Shown here one piece after another: positions 1-8,028 of a stretch of 64,000 nucleotides of DNA (the stretch's first letter is position 1; every line of letters starts with the position of its first letter). This DNA comes from Pseudomonadota bacterium (GTDB lineage Bacteria; Desulfobacterota; Binatia; Binatales; Binataceae), in contig JAJPJA010000093.1 of NCBI GenBank assembly GCA_021324455.1, forward strand, positions 1 to 64,000. The letters are read 5' to 3'. The notes below the pieces were generated by a model. It searched no databases. It was not told where the DNA came from and worked only from the letters and a program-made list of their open reading frames with translations. The translations under genes were made by a program, and so were the position numbers.

Positions 1-1
1 C

Positions 2-109
2 GAGCTGTTCAGCACCGAAACGCTCGTCGACATGCTGACCCGCGCCGGCGTCCGCGTACAGCTTCGGCTGGGTCCGGCCCGCCGCACTCCGCCACACCAA
101 GCAGCATGA
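2..109 (+). CDS. C-terminal end of a probable XRE-type HTH regulator (partial)
   Basis: The first bases read as an open frame of 35 codons ending in TGA at 107-109. The peptide begins ELFSTETLVDMLTRAG and continues VRVQLRLGP. The pattern S-x-E-x-L-x-x-M-L-x-x-A-G-V-x-V is typical of the last helix and strand of small XRE-family DNA-binding proteins, often antitoxins of toxin-antitoxin pairs. The helix-turn-helix itself would lie upstream of the window, so the assignment rests only on this tail and could be wrong. No partner toxin gene follows on the plus strand. Confidence 0.4.
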   Translation, partial: ELFSTETLVDMLTRAGVRVQLRLGPARRTPPHQAA

Positions 110-283
110 AGCTCGACTCTTTGAAAACCAACCTGCGCCCCCAGCTTAACCCTCCTTCACTCGACCGAATCGGACGTTTTGAGGCGCATTCCGAACGGCT
201 TCGTCGGCCGCTTTTGAGGCGCCACCAACGCCTGCCCTTGACAAATGCGGGCAATCCGGTCAGTTGGTGCCGCGATGTCCGCG

Positions 284-298
284 TTTCTCTCGGAGAAA
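284..298. terminator. Possible hairpin 3' of the tRNA cluster
   Basis: TTTCTC at 284-289 pairs with GAGAAA at 293-298 across a 3-nt loop. On the plus strand it is followed by two T-rich runs (positions 304-322), so it could end transcription of the upstream regulator gene. On the minus strand it lies just beyond tRNA-Lys but has no following T tract. The stem is short and AT-rich, so this is a weak call. Confidence 0.25.
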
Positions 299-321
299 GT
301 CTTTGTTTTTTGGGGATTTTT

Positions 322-397
<76 letters not shown>

Positions 398-425
398 ACC
401 GTTGAGGAAGGGAGCGGCGTTTGGG

Positions 426-502
426 TGGGGTGAGTGAAGGGATTTGAACCCTCGACCACCGGAGCCACAATCCGGTGCTCTGCCAACTGAGCTACACTCA
501 CC
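426..502 (-). tRNA. tRNA-His (anticodon GTG)
   Basis: The minus strand gives a cloverleaf with anticodon loop TTGTGGC (anticodon GTG) in a CCGGA/TCCGG stem. The extra 5' G at position -1 (502), opposite C73 (429), is the identity mark of tRNA-His. CCA is encoded at 426-428. Confidence 0.96.
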
Positions 503-534
503 GCCGTATCGAAAACCGCGAGCACTTCCGGCAA

Positions 535-611
535 TGGCGCGCCAGAAGGGACTCGAACCCCTGACCCGCGGCTTAGAAGGCCGCTGCTCTGTCCACCTGA
601 GCTACTGGCGC
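535..611 (-). tRNA. tRNA-Arg (anticodon TCT)
   Basis: The minus strand gives a cloverleaf with acceptor GCGCCAG/CTGGCGC, anticodon arm GCGGC-CTTCTAA-GCCGC and anticodon TCT, which reads AGA. CCA is encoded at 535-537. Confidence 0.95.
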
Positions 612-619
612 AAATTAAA

Positions 620-693
620 TCGGGGCGAGCCGATTTGAACGGCCGACCCCCTGCTCCCAAGGCAGGTGCGCTACCAGGCTGCGCCACGCCCCG
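620..693 (-). tRNA. tRNA-Pro (anticodon TGG)
   Basis: The minus strand gives a cloverleaf with acceptor CGGGGCG/CGCCCCG, anticodon arm CCTGC-CTTGGGA-GCAGG and anticodon TGG. The base after the acceptor stem is A followed by TTT, so CCA is not encoded here, unlike the other three tRNAs of the cluster. It is the promoter-proximal gene of the group. Confidence 0.95.
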
Positions 694-707
694 AGACATT
701 AGGGATT

Positions 708-735
708 AACATACCCCAACTGTCGTAACAACACA
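708..735 (-). promoter_or_regulatory. Candidate promoter of the tRNA cluster
   Basis: On the minus strand TGTGTT (730-735) and TATGTT (708-713) are 16 nt apart. They would start transcription about 8 nt before the mature 5' end of tRNA-Pro, which is a sensible distance. Both hexamers match the sigma-70 consensus only in part. Confidence 0.35.
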
Positions 736-1464
736 GGCGCATTGAAGCGCGCGCAAAAGGGAATTGCCGCCCGCAATCAGATGAGATCTGCCGTCTTACG
801 CTTTACCGCCGGATGGCTGCGATGAAATGATCCATGACGCTCCGCGCGCGCATTCAAGGGCATCCTTCACGGCATCCATAGCTGCCGCTCCTTAGGCGCC
901 TCCAGAATGAACCACGTCCGGCGCTGCCTCAGGGCGCCACCGAGACGAGCGGGCCGCTCTGAAATGGAGGCGGCGCGAGGGACCAGCATTCGGCGCCGAC
1001 GTCGGGGGCCGTGCGAAGCGCCCCGAGCTTTGGACGGTGTGGTGAGCGCTCAATCGGCGAAGGAAAAGAGGGCGGTCGCATTTCGCGAAAAGCCAAGCGA
1101 GCGTTAGATTTTCCGCCCCTCGTGCCGCGACAACCGATTGCGGCCTTCGCATTTCGAAAAAGCCCCTTGCACCCGCCGAACGGCCTTGGGAGCCAAAATC
1201 TCCCTGTAATCGGCGTTTTTCTGGAGCAGGCGAAAAAGGTACGTAATTTGCTAGACAATGCCGTGCGCTGTTCCCCCAGACAGCGCCATCCCCAGCGGAA
1301 TGGCCGGGCTGCCGTGACCGTTGGCATCCCCGAATCAACGGTCGTCAACGCGCGCAGCCCGGCCAATCCCATCCTCCAAATCTCCTCCTTACCCTTTCGT
1401 ATCAGAGCTGCCACGGCCGGCAGCCGCCGGTCATCAAATCCCGGCTCCGAGCAGCGGGCGCAAC
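736..1464. other. About 0.73 kb with no supported gene
   Basis: Several open frames overlap here on both strands, but none has a recognisable family, a plausible start site or consistent composition. I see no RNA gene or mobile-element end. The stretch separates the tRNA cluster from the signalling operon, which ends at 1465. Confidence 0.5.
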
Positions 1465-2730
1465 TCACTCCTGATACAAGGCCAGGCCTTTGGCAACTGA
1501 TGTGAATTCGTCGCCCGCCCGGACTATTGACGGGTCGAACCGATCAGTAAAAATCTTCCGGATCGCGGGAACCATCGAGGATCCGCCGGTCAGAAACACC
1601 CGGTCCACCTGTTTGGGCGCGGCGGCCGCAGCGCTCAGCAGTCGATCGATACATTCGGATATTTGCCGGCGTTCGGCGGCAATCCAGTGCTCGAACTTTT
1701 CGCGCGCGGTGTGCTGACGGAGCGCAAGCGGCGGCGCGGTGAATTCGAACTCGGCATGGTCGTTGGCGGACAACGCCAGCTTGGTCCGCTCCACCGCCGC
1801 GAACAGCGCATAGGCGAGATCCTCCTGCACGATTCGAATGAAGGCCGCGATTTTGTCCGGCTCCAGCGCCTGGGCGTGAAGCTCGCGCAGTCTGGTCATC
1901 GTCGCCGGCGCCTTCAGCATCGAGAGCTGATGCCATCGCTCCAGGCGCGAGTAGACCAGGGCCGGCATCGGCAACACGCGGCCGTAAACGGTGCGATAGC
2001 AGGAGCCGAGGCCAAGTTCGGGCGCGACCAGATGATGTACGATACGCCCGTCGAATGCGTCGCCGGCCGCGGCTACTCCCTCGCTGGCCAGAATATCGTA
2101 TCGCGGCGGCATGCCGGCGCGCGGCCGAATCCGCATCAGCGAGAAATCGCTGGTGCCGCCGCCGAAGTCGCCGACCAGCAGGATCTGTTCGGTATCGACG
2201 CCGGCGCCATAATGATAAGCGGCGGCGACGGGCTCGTATTGAAAGATCACTTCCTCCCATCCGGCGATCGCAAGCGCAGTCCGCATCCGCCGCAGTGCGC
2301 GCTCTTCGTCGTCGGCGTTATCGGCGCCGGAAAAACGCACCGGCCGGCCCACGACCGCGCGGCGCCCGAGGTCACCGAATTGACGCTCGGCGGTCTGACG
2401 TATCGGAACCAGGATCAGCGAGATCAGTTCTTCCAGTGTAAATCTGCGGCCGAAGATATCGGTGGCGCTGAAATTCCGATCGGCAAGGAACGATTTCAGC
2501 GAGAGCAGCAGACGGCCGTTGCCGCCGCTGTCCAAATAATGCGCGATGGCAGCGGCGCCGGCGGCGGGACGCGCCCTGGCCGCCGGACCATGCTCATCGG
2601 CGTCGAAGAACAGGATTGAGCGGAAGGTGGCGGCGGAATCGAAGCTGGCCAGCCGCGGCTGCGAATCGCCGCCGCGGACCGCCAGCGCGCTGTTGGTGGT
2701 GCCGAAGTCGAGTCCTACGATGCGAGTCAT
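1465..2730 (-). CDS. Hsp70/DnaK-like ATPase (YegD-type, nucleotide-binding domain only)
   Basis: The 421-aa protein has the actin/Hsp70 ATPase fold signatures. Phosphate-1 is GLDFGTTNS at residues 6-14. Phosphate-2 is GDFGGGTSDFSL mid-protein. The adenosine motif LTGGSSMVPAIRKIF lies near the C-terminus. It stops after the ATPase domain and lacks the DnaK peptide-binding domain and lid, as in YegD-like proteins. ATG at 2730 is chosen over an in-frame TTG at 2736. It lies 142 bp behind the kinase gene on the same strand and is probably the last gene of the FHA-channel-kinase operon, perhaps as an ATP-driven remodelling factor or phosphorylation target (inference). The family is clear, the partner is not. 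Confidence 0.85.
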   Translation of the reverse strand: MTRIVGLDFGTTNSALAVRGGDSQPRLASFDSAATFRSILFFDADEHGPAARARPAAGAAAIAHYLDSGGNGRLLLSLKSFLADRNFSATDIFGRRFTLEELISLILVPIRQTAERQFGDLGRRAVVGRPVRFSGADNADDEERALRRMRTALAIAGWEEVIFQYEPVAAAYHYGAGVDTEQILLVGDFGGGTSDFSLMRIRPRAGMPPRYDILASEGVAAAGDAFDGRIVHHLVAPELGLGSCYRTVYGRVLPMPALVYSRLERWHQLSMLKAPATMTRLRELHAQALEPDKIAAFIRIVQEDLAYALFAAVERTKLALSANDHAEFEFTAPPLALRQHTAREKFEHWIAAERRQISECIDRLLSAAAAAPKQVDRVFLTGGSSMVPAIRKIFTDRFDPSIVRAGDEFTSVAKGLALYQE

Positions 2731-2872
2731 GCGCAAAGTTTCAGCATACGCGAGGGCGGTTTATCAGCGTAGATGAGGCGGCCGGGTCGAAACCGGTTCG
2801 CATTTAGTGCGGATGCGCCTTGATGGTTCTTGCGCCGTGCAGCGATGCGGCAGAGCGCGGAGGAGGAAAAGA

Positions 2873-4636
2873 TCAGCCGCTGGAGGACGGAGCGGTTTCC
2901 GGCACCTGAGCGCTGATTACGTAGCGTCCGCCGAAGACCGGTTCCAAATCCCACTTAAGACCCGACAAATCCTGATCGCCGGTGCTGGTGCCGCGCGGAC
3001 TGTTGGCCAGCGTCGCGCGCTTTACGGTCGGCGATCGCATGCCCCTTTGCTGCGCCTTTCTGATCGCTTCGGTGACGCTCAGAAAGCGGTCCGGAATCGG
3101 CAGCTTGTCGCCCCAGTCGACAAAGCCCATATCGTAAACGTCGCTGTCGGGCTGCGCCGCGCTGCCGGGCGCGTTGGGAGTGATCATGATACCTTTCTGT
3201 TTGGAGGGGGAGTAAAAATCAAAGCGGATCATCGCAGTGCCGTCGGAGGTTTGCACGTAGGCATTGCTGTTCCAGGGCTGCAATTCCAGGTTGATCTCGA
3301 CCAGTTCGGCGTCGCTGGACCATTTGCGGGCGCGCTCGCGCGCCTTGACCGCAATAGTGTCGAGGTCGGCGGGCGGCCACGAGTCCTTCAGCGGAGCGAT
3401 TTCGCCGGCATGCGACACCTTGAACATATACGCCGCATAGGCGGCCGGCACACTGGGCATCCCGGCCGGCATTCCGGGCATCGCGTTGGCCGCCGGCCTC
3501 GAGCTTCGATGCGAGAAGATCAGAAAGCCGATCACGAAGAACAACAGCAGGCCCACACCCGCAGCGGCGCGCCGGGCCCACGGATTGGCGGCCAGATCGC
3601 GCGTCCACGATGGAAGGGGAAATCGCGTGCGCGCGGTTCGTGGTGCCCGCCGCGGCATCGTCGCCGATGACGGCAGACCGATCGCCGCCTGGAAATCCTG
3701 GATAGTCTCGTAGCGCTGCGGCGCTTTAACCGCCAACGCCGTCATCAGCGCCTCTTCCGGCGCCGGCGGAATGTCGGATCCCAGCGCACTGGGCGGCTCA
3801 ATCCGATCGTCGGCGAGGCGGTCGATCGACGGCGGCGGCACCTGTCCGGTTATCAGATGATAGAACGTCGCGCCGACGGCATACACGTCGGTCCATGGTC
3901 CCTGGCTGCCCGAGCTGCGATACTGCTCCTCGGGCGCGTAGCCCACCTTGAGGATGACCGAGAGGCGCTGGCTGCGATCGCGCAGCGCCTGGCGGGCGGC
4001 GCCGAAGTCGAGCAGCTTAACCTGCCCGCCGGTGGTGACGTAGATATTGTCGGGGCTGATATCGCGATGCACCACGCCGACGCGATGCAACTCGCGCAGC
4101 GCGTCCATCACCGGCGTCATCAGCGCGAGCGCCTGATTGAAAGAAAGCCGCCCGCCCTGCTGCGCCAGGTATTCCTTGAGCGTGCAGCCTTCAAGGTATT
4201 CCATCACCAGGTAGGCGGTGCCGTTGGCGGGGAAATAGTTGGTGACGCTGATGATTCCCGGATGCTCCTGGAACTGCGCCACCATCCGGGCTTCGTCCAG
4301 AAAGCGCTCCAGGCCGTACTGGAAGTCCTGTCCTGAGACGCCCGTATGCGGCATCACCTGGCTGGTCGCGCCGGAGCGGCTGGCCAGCCCGCTGGGCATG
4401 TATTCCTTGATTGCAACGCGCCGCGCCAAACGCACATCCCAGGCCAGATAGGTAATCGCGAAGCCGCCGGCGCCGAGCGCGCGGCCGACCACATACTGAT
4501 CGTTCAGCACCGTGCGCAGCGGCAGCTGGACTCCGGTTTTCGGATAGGCGGACTCGTCGAAGCCGCAATCCGGACACACGCGCGCCGCGCCGCGATCTTT
4601 CATGCATCCCATACAAAGTTGCGCCGCGTTGTCCAA
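2873..4636 (-). CDS. Zinc-ribbon Ser/Thr protein kinase with one transmembrane span
   Basis: The 587-aa protein starts with a zinc ribbon (C8-x2-C11 and C21-x2-C24). A Hanks-type kinase domain spans about residues 48-320. It has the Gly-rich loop GAGGFA (55-60), ATP lysine K77 in VAIKEY, catalytic loop HRDISPDN (190-197) and DFG (210-212). The usual HRDLKPxN lysine is Ser194 here. A hydrophobic span lies at about 357-375, followed by a roughly 200-aa C-terminal domain, so the kinase is cytoplasmic and the tail extracytoplasmic. The start is TTG at 4636, supported by a strong GGGAGG site inside the end of the phosphatase gene 3 bp upstream. The next ATG would cut off the first zinc cysteine. 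Its operon partners are the PP2C phosphatase and two FHA proteins. Confidence 0.93.
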   Translation of the reverse strand: MDNAAQLCMGCMKDRGAARVCPDCGFDESAYPKTGVQLPLRTVLNDQYVVGRALGAGGFAITYLAWDVRLARRVAIKEYMPSGLASRSGATSQVMPHTGVSGQDFQYGLERFLDEARMVAQFQEHPGIISVTNYFPANGTAYLVMEYLEGCTLKEYLAQQGGRLSFNQALALMTPVMDALRELHRVGVVHRDISPDNIYVTTGGQVKLLDFGAARQALRDRSQRLSVILKVGYAPEEQYRSSGSQGPWTDVYAVGATFYHLITGQVPPPSIDRLADDRIEPPSALGSDIPPAPEEALMTALAVKAPQRYETIQDFQAAIGLPSSATMPRRAPRTARTRFPLPSWTRDLAANPWARRAAAGVGLLLFFVIGFLIFSHRSSRPAANAMPGMPAGMPSVPAAYAAYMFKVSHAGEIAPLKDSWPPADLDTIAVKARERARKWSSDAELVEINLELQPWNSNAYVQTSDGTAMIRFDFYSPSKQKGIMITPNAPGSAAQPDSDVYDMGFVDWGDKLPIPDRFLSVTEAIRKAQQRGMRSPTVKRATLANSPRGTSTGDQDLSGLKWDLEPVFGGRYVISAQVPETAPSSSG

Positions 4637-4639
4637 GGC

Positions 4640-5452
4640 CTATCCTCCCTCAGGCCAAGCCCGCTCGACCTTGATACAGATAACGGTGACGTTGTCCTGA
4701 TGCGGCAGCGCGCGCGCCAGCGCCTGGCCGATCAGTTGGTCGCATGCGGACTGGCTGTCGGCGGCGGATGCGAGCACGGCGGCGATGGCGCCGGTATCAA
4801 GCGCGCGGAACAGCCCGTCGCTGCACAGCAGCAGGAAATCACCCGGCATCAGGGCGACACCGTCGTCTTCGGCATCCACTTCGGTAAGTTCGCCCGCGCC
4901 GACATAGCTGGTGAGGGCGTCGCGGTCGGGATTGGACTGCGCCTGTTGGGCGGGAATCTCGCCGCGCGCCGCCATCCGATCCAGGCGCGCGCCGAGCGTA
5001 TGCGGCTGATTGAGCAAAGCGAGCCTCGGATGCCGAAAAAGATAAATCGCGCTGTCTCCCACCGATATCCAAAACAGATGGCGCGCGGCAAGCGCCGCCG
5101 CGACCAGCGTGGTACCGGCGTCATCCGGGGGCGCCGCGGCGGCGGCGAATTGGAACACCGCGCGATCGGCGGCGTGCAGAGCGCGGCGCATCGCGGCCGG
5201 GATGTCTTCATCGCGATCTTTTGCCGCGTACGCCTCAAGAAAAGTGTCGACCGCGATGCGGCTGGCCTGCGCGCCATGCGCCATCCCGCCCATCCCGTCG
5301 GCGACCACCGCGAGCAATCCGCCGTGCTCCATAAAGCCGCGGTCCGCCGGATCGGAGAAGGCGAAGGAATCCTGCTGGTCGGCGCGGCCTCCCCGATGCT
5401 GCCCGTTGGCGGGCGCGTAGCGAAAGCCGTCAGTCCCAATGAAACTGGTCAT
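4640..5452 (-). CDS. PP2C-family (PPM) Ser/Thr phosphatase
   Basis: The 270-aa protein has the PPM metal-binding motifs: RADQQDSF near residue 23, VVADGMGGMAHG at about 49-60, LLLCSDGLFRAL about two thirds along, and HQDNVTVICIKV near the end. It should remove phosphate from proteins phosphorylated by the kinase encoded 3 bp downstream. Its start overlaps the end of the FHA gene by 23 nt, which suggests translational coupling. It has no membrane segment and is a soluble cytoplasmic enzyme. Kinase, phosphatase and FHA reader in one operon form a complete phospho-switch. Confidence 0.93.
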   Translation of the reverse strand: MTSFIGTDGFRYAPANGQHRGGRADQQDSFAFSDPADRGFMEHGGLLAVVADGMGGMAHGAQASRIAVDTFLEAYAAKDRDEDIPAAMRRALHAADRAVFQFAAAAAPPDDAGTTLVAAALAARHLFWISVGDSAIYLFRHPRLALLNQPHTLGARLDRMAARGEIPAQQAQSNPDRDALTSYVGAGELTEVDAEDDGVALMPGDFLLLCSDGLFRALDTGAIAAVLASAADSQSACDQLIGQALARALPHQDNVTVICIKVERAWPEGG

Positions 5453-5972
5453 CGCACAGGGGCCAGAACATCAGCCGGGTCTTGCCCAGTTCGATGATGT
5501 CGCGGGATTTGAGCGGGCTGGGCGTGTTGACCAGTTGGTCGTTCAAATACACCAGACCGGAAGCCTCGCCCGGGAGCAGCCAGAAGTTGCGCTTTTTGGG
5601 ATCGTAAGCGACCGCGGCGTGCTTGTCGCGCGAGACGCTGTCGTCGCCCGCGATTACGATGTCCATCGCCGGGCCGCGGCCGATAAAGTTCTTCTCGCCG
5701 TGGATTCGATAGTCGCGTCCGCGGTCGGGCCCCGCGACGCAGACCAGCCAGCCGACCACCGGGCTGACGCCGGTGCCGGCTTCGCGATAGGCGGCGCGGG
5801 TCACGCCCGGGTCGGTCATCGGCGGCGGCGCCGGCGGCCGGAGTTGCTGCGGCGCCGGCGGCACCCGGCGCGTCTTGCCTTCGATATCGGCGCCCACTCC
5901 GCAGTAAGGGCAGGAGCTGTGCTTGGAGGAGTCGAAAAAATGCCCGCGGGCGCATCTCGTCATTGTGTCCAT
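5430..5972 (-). CDS. Zinc-ribbon FHA-domain protein
   Basis: In this 180-aa protein a short Cys-containing segment comes first (C7, then CPYC at about 21-24). A Pro-rich linker and a C-terminal FHA domain (about residues 75-180) follow. FHA marks are FIGRGPAMDIVI, then DDSVSRDKHAAV, with Arg, Ser and His placed as in phosphothreonine-binding FHA domains. The fork usually reading NGT is replaced by a shorter YLNDQLV strand. It should bind phosphothreonine on partner proteins such as the kinase or the channel components. It begins 7 bp after the second 186-aa gene and overlaps the phosphatase gene. ATG at 5972 or 5963 could be the start. Confidence 0.85.
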   Translation of the reverse strand: MDTMTRCARGHFFDSSKHSSCPYCGVGADIEGKTRRVPPAPQQLRPPAPPPMTDPGVTRAAYREAGTGVSPVVGWLVCVAGPDRGRDYRIHGEKNFIGRGPAMDIVIAGDDSVSRDKHAAVAYDPKKRNFWLLPGEASGLVYLNDQLVNTPSPLKSRDIIELGKTRLMFWPLCDDQFHWD

Positions 5973-5979
5973 AGGCGCA

Positions 5980-6540
5980 TCAACCGTTCTTCCACAGATC
6001 GCTGTTCAGATCGGTGGAAAGGATATTGAAATCGAAATCCACTGGCTGCCCGGCGCCGCGCACCGATGCGGTCCGGGTCCACTGATTATTGGGATTCTCG
6101 AGGTCGAGATTGACGTCGCACGGAGTGCGGATCGGTCTGACGCGAACGCTCAGGTGATAAGCGCCGGGCGCGAAGGCGAACAGGAAGAAGCGGGCATAAG
6201 CGCCGGAGGCGATTTCCGCGCCGGGGAAGAAACTCAGCGTGCCGCCGGACTCGCTGGACGATCCCGTCACTTCCAGCGTCGCGCAGGCGTCGGGTCGGTC
6301 ATTGTTGAAGGCCCCCAGCGACAGGTACGCGAACGGCGGCACCGGGCCTGCCAATCCTTTGACCCGCGGCTGCGGTTCGGCAGCCTGCTTTTGCGCCCCA
6401 GATTTCGCCCCGGAGCGATGCGATTTGTAGTACGACGGAAACAGCGCCAAAGTCAGAAAACAGAACGCGCCCAACGCACCGGTGAGCAGGTCCAGCACCG
6501 ACATGTTGAAGATGTTGACTTCGCGGTTGCGCGGCTTCAT
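5980..6540 (-). CDS. 186-aa single-span protein B, ExbD/MotB-like N-terminus
   Basis: A basic cytoplasmic N-terminus (MKPRNREVNIFNM) precedes one hydrophobic span at about residues 14-36 with an aspartate, D17, at its start (SVLDLLTGALGAF). This is the topology of ExbD, TolR and MotB, whose membrane Asp carries the proton or sodium ion beside an ExbB/TolQ/MotA partner. Such a partner is encoded upstream in this operon. The outer part, about 145 aa, has no TolR or OmpA-like peptidoglycan motif that I recognise. Residues 1-40 are almost identical to the upstream 186-aa paralogue and the remainder has diverged. The role is inferred from topology and context, not from a named family. Confidence 0.7.
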   Translation of the reverse strand: MKPRNREVNIFNMSVLDLLTGALGAFCFLTLALFPSYYKSHRSGAKSGAQKQAAEPQPRVKGLAGPVPPFAYLSLGAFNNDRPDACATLEVTGSSSESGGTLSFFPGAEIASGAYARFFLFAFAPGAYHLSVRVRPIRTPCDVNLDLENPNNQWTRTASVRGAGQPVDFDFNILSTDLNSDLWKNG

Positions 6541-6560
6541 CGCAATGCCCGTCGCGTACC

Positions 6561-7121
6561 TTATCGATGCGGCACGATGCTGGTGAGGAGCTGCTCGGGT
6601 TTGACCTCGAAGTTAAACAGGTAGGGCGCCGGAGATCGGGTCAACGCACCGGTCAGCGCCGCCGAACCGCCGCGCGGCGTCCGCTGCGCATACACGATAC
6701 TGCAGGGCAGGGAGACGGCCACGGCGGTAACGGTCATGTGGTAGGAACCGGTATCGAACAGGAACATGGTGCTGTAGCTTTCGTAGCCCTCGGCCTGGGC
6801 GCCGGCGCTGAACGGCAGCCGGCGGAACGATCGGCTGCCGCGCGGCGCCTGCACGCGGTCAACCTTGAAGTAGCCGCAGCGATTGCCCTGGTCGTTGACG
6901 GCGAAGAGCTCGGCCAGGGAAAAGGGCGGAATGCCGCCCTTCGCTCTGGTCGGTTCGGGTTGGTAGGGACTTTCCGGCGGTTCCGCCGCGGAAGGATTGT
7001 TGGACTTGAAATACGACGGGAACAGGGCCAGCGTGAGAAAACAAAACGCTCCCAGCGCGCCGGTCAGCAGGTCCAGCACCGACATATTAAAGATGTTGAC
7101 TTCACGGTTGCGCGGCTTCAC
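6561..7121 (-). CDS. 186-aa single-span protein A, ExbD/MotB-like N-terminus
   Basis: This is the sister of the following gene, with the same length (186 aa) and the same first 40 residues except one Tyr-to-Phe change, but an unrelated-looking outer domain. The start is GTG at 7121, overlapping the TGA of the channel gene as GTGA, so translation is coupled to it. The membrane span is residues 14-36 with Asp17 at its cytoplasmic edge. A Pro/Glu-rich linker (about 43-58) leads to a predicted extracytoplasmic beta-rich domain. With the upstream TolQ-like protein it probably forms a stator-like complex in which the two paralogues could make a heterodimer (inference). Confidence 0.7.
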   Translation of the reverse strand: MKPRNREVNIFNMSVLDLLTGALGAFCFLTLALFPSYFKSNNPSAAEPPESPYQPEPTRAKGGIPPFSLAELFAVNDQGNRCGYFKVDRVQAPRGSRSFRRLPFSAGAQAEGYESYSTMFLFDTGSYHMTVTAVAVSLPCSIVYAQRTPRGGSAALTGALTRSPAPYLFNFEVKPEQLLTSIVPHR

Positions 7122-8008
7122 TGCGGTCCCAGGTACAGACGATTGATCAGATTGCGCAGCGTGTGATTGCCCGCCAGATTCACCGCCGTTTCCTCGCGCT
7201 CCTGCGCCAGGTAGAGCACGAACACCAGAATCGCGCTCTCCAGCAACGCCACCAGCGTGCAGTTGAAGCCCAGCGACAGCGCGTGCGCGATGGCGTAGAT
7301 CGAAAGCTCGCCGTTCTCCGGCACCAACGCCAGCGATCCGCCCAGTCCGATCACGGTGCCGATAAAGCCCACCGTCGGGATCAGCCACGCCAGATAGCGA
7401 ATCAATCCGTAGCGCAGGTCCACTCGATGCTCGAGCAGTTCCAGGCTGCTGTTCATCACCGATACCACCTGGTCGATGGATCGTCCGGATTGAAACTGGA
7501 GGATCGAGATGTCGATCAGCGAGGGCAGGAAGCCGTGCTCGCGATCGAACAGGTGCGCCACGCGGCGGCGAATCGGAACCAGGTCGGCGGGCTGGAGCAC
7601 CGTCTCCTGGTCCTCGGGCAGAAGGCGCATCGCGAAGAACTGATGCTCGCGCTCGGCCACGCGCCATCGCACAAACAGCTCGCCCAGTCCGATGAAGAAA
7701 ATGATGTGCTCGAGGTTCTGGACCGTGAACGGATACGGGAAATGGGAAAAGCGGCTGTGATCGATCAGGATTTCGGCGCCGTAACTGTCCTTGGGAAAGA
7801 TGATGCTGAGTAAAATGATGAACACGATTGCCGCGCCGACCGACAGGCACATCACGGCGCGGCGATCGGGCAGGGCCCAGATTTGTTGGAGGAAACCGGG
7901 CGCCGGCTCCGTGCCCCCGCCCGGCGAGGGTCGCGGGCGCGGGGCCGGTGCGGCGGGAGTCGGGCTCTGTCCCGGACGCATCCGCCCGGCTTGCTCAGGC
8001 TGATTCAT
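7118..8008 (-). CDS. MotA/TolQ/ExbB-family proton-channel subunit
   Basis: The 296-aa membrane protein has a Pro-rich cytoplasmic N-terminus (1-40) and four hydrophobic segments at about 51-71, 98-115, 205-227 and 245-267. A large cytoplasmic part lies between segments 2 and 3. Segment 3 carries WLIPTVGFIGTVIGLGGSL, the family's Pro...Gly-hFlGTV-x-G signature. Segment 4 has SLGFNCTLVALLESA, the counterpart of the conserved Thr/Ala helix. ATG at 8008 is preceded by GGGAG. An in-frame extension upstream overlaps the FHA gene and is unlikely. It sits between an FHA gene and the two Asp-bearing single-span proteins, so it is the five-subunit-type channel partner by analogy with ExbB and MotA. Confidence 0.88.
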   Translation of the reverse strand: MNQPEQAGRMRPGQSPTPAAPAPRPRPSPGGGTEPAPGFLQQIWALPDRRAVMCLSVGAAIVFIILLSIIFPKDSYGAEILIDHSRFSHFPYPFTVQNLEHIIFFIGLGELFVRWRVAEREHQFFAMRLLPEDQETVLQPADLVPIRRRVAHLFDREHGFLPSLIDISILQFQSGRSIDQVVSVMNSSLELLEHRVDLRYGLIRYLAWLIPTVGFIGTVIGLGGSLALVPENGELSIYAIAHALSLGFNCTLVALLESAILVFVLYLAQEREETAVNLAGNHTLRNLINRLYLGPQ

Positions 8009-8028
8009 GACTGGAACACTCCCGAAAG

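Noticed and set aside
694-1464. Several 60-180-codon frames on both strands
   Set aside because: They have conflicting overlaps, no start signals and no recognisable protein features.
7122-7850. Long in-frame extension of 186-aa protein A
   Set aside because: It runs over the channel gene in another frame. GTG at 7121, coupled to the channel stop and giving the same 186-aa length as the paralogue, is the real start.
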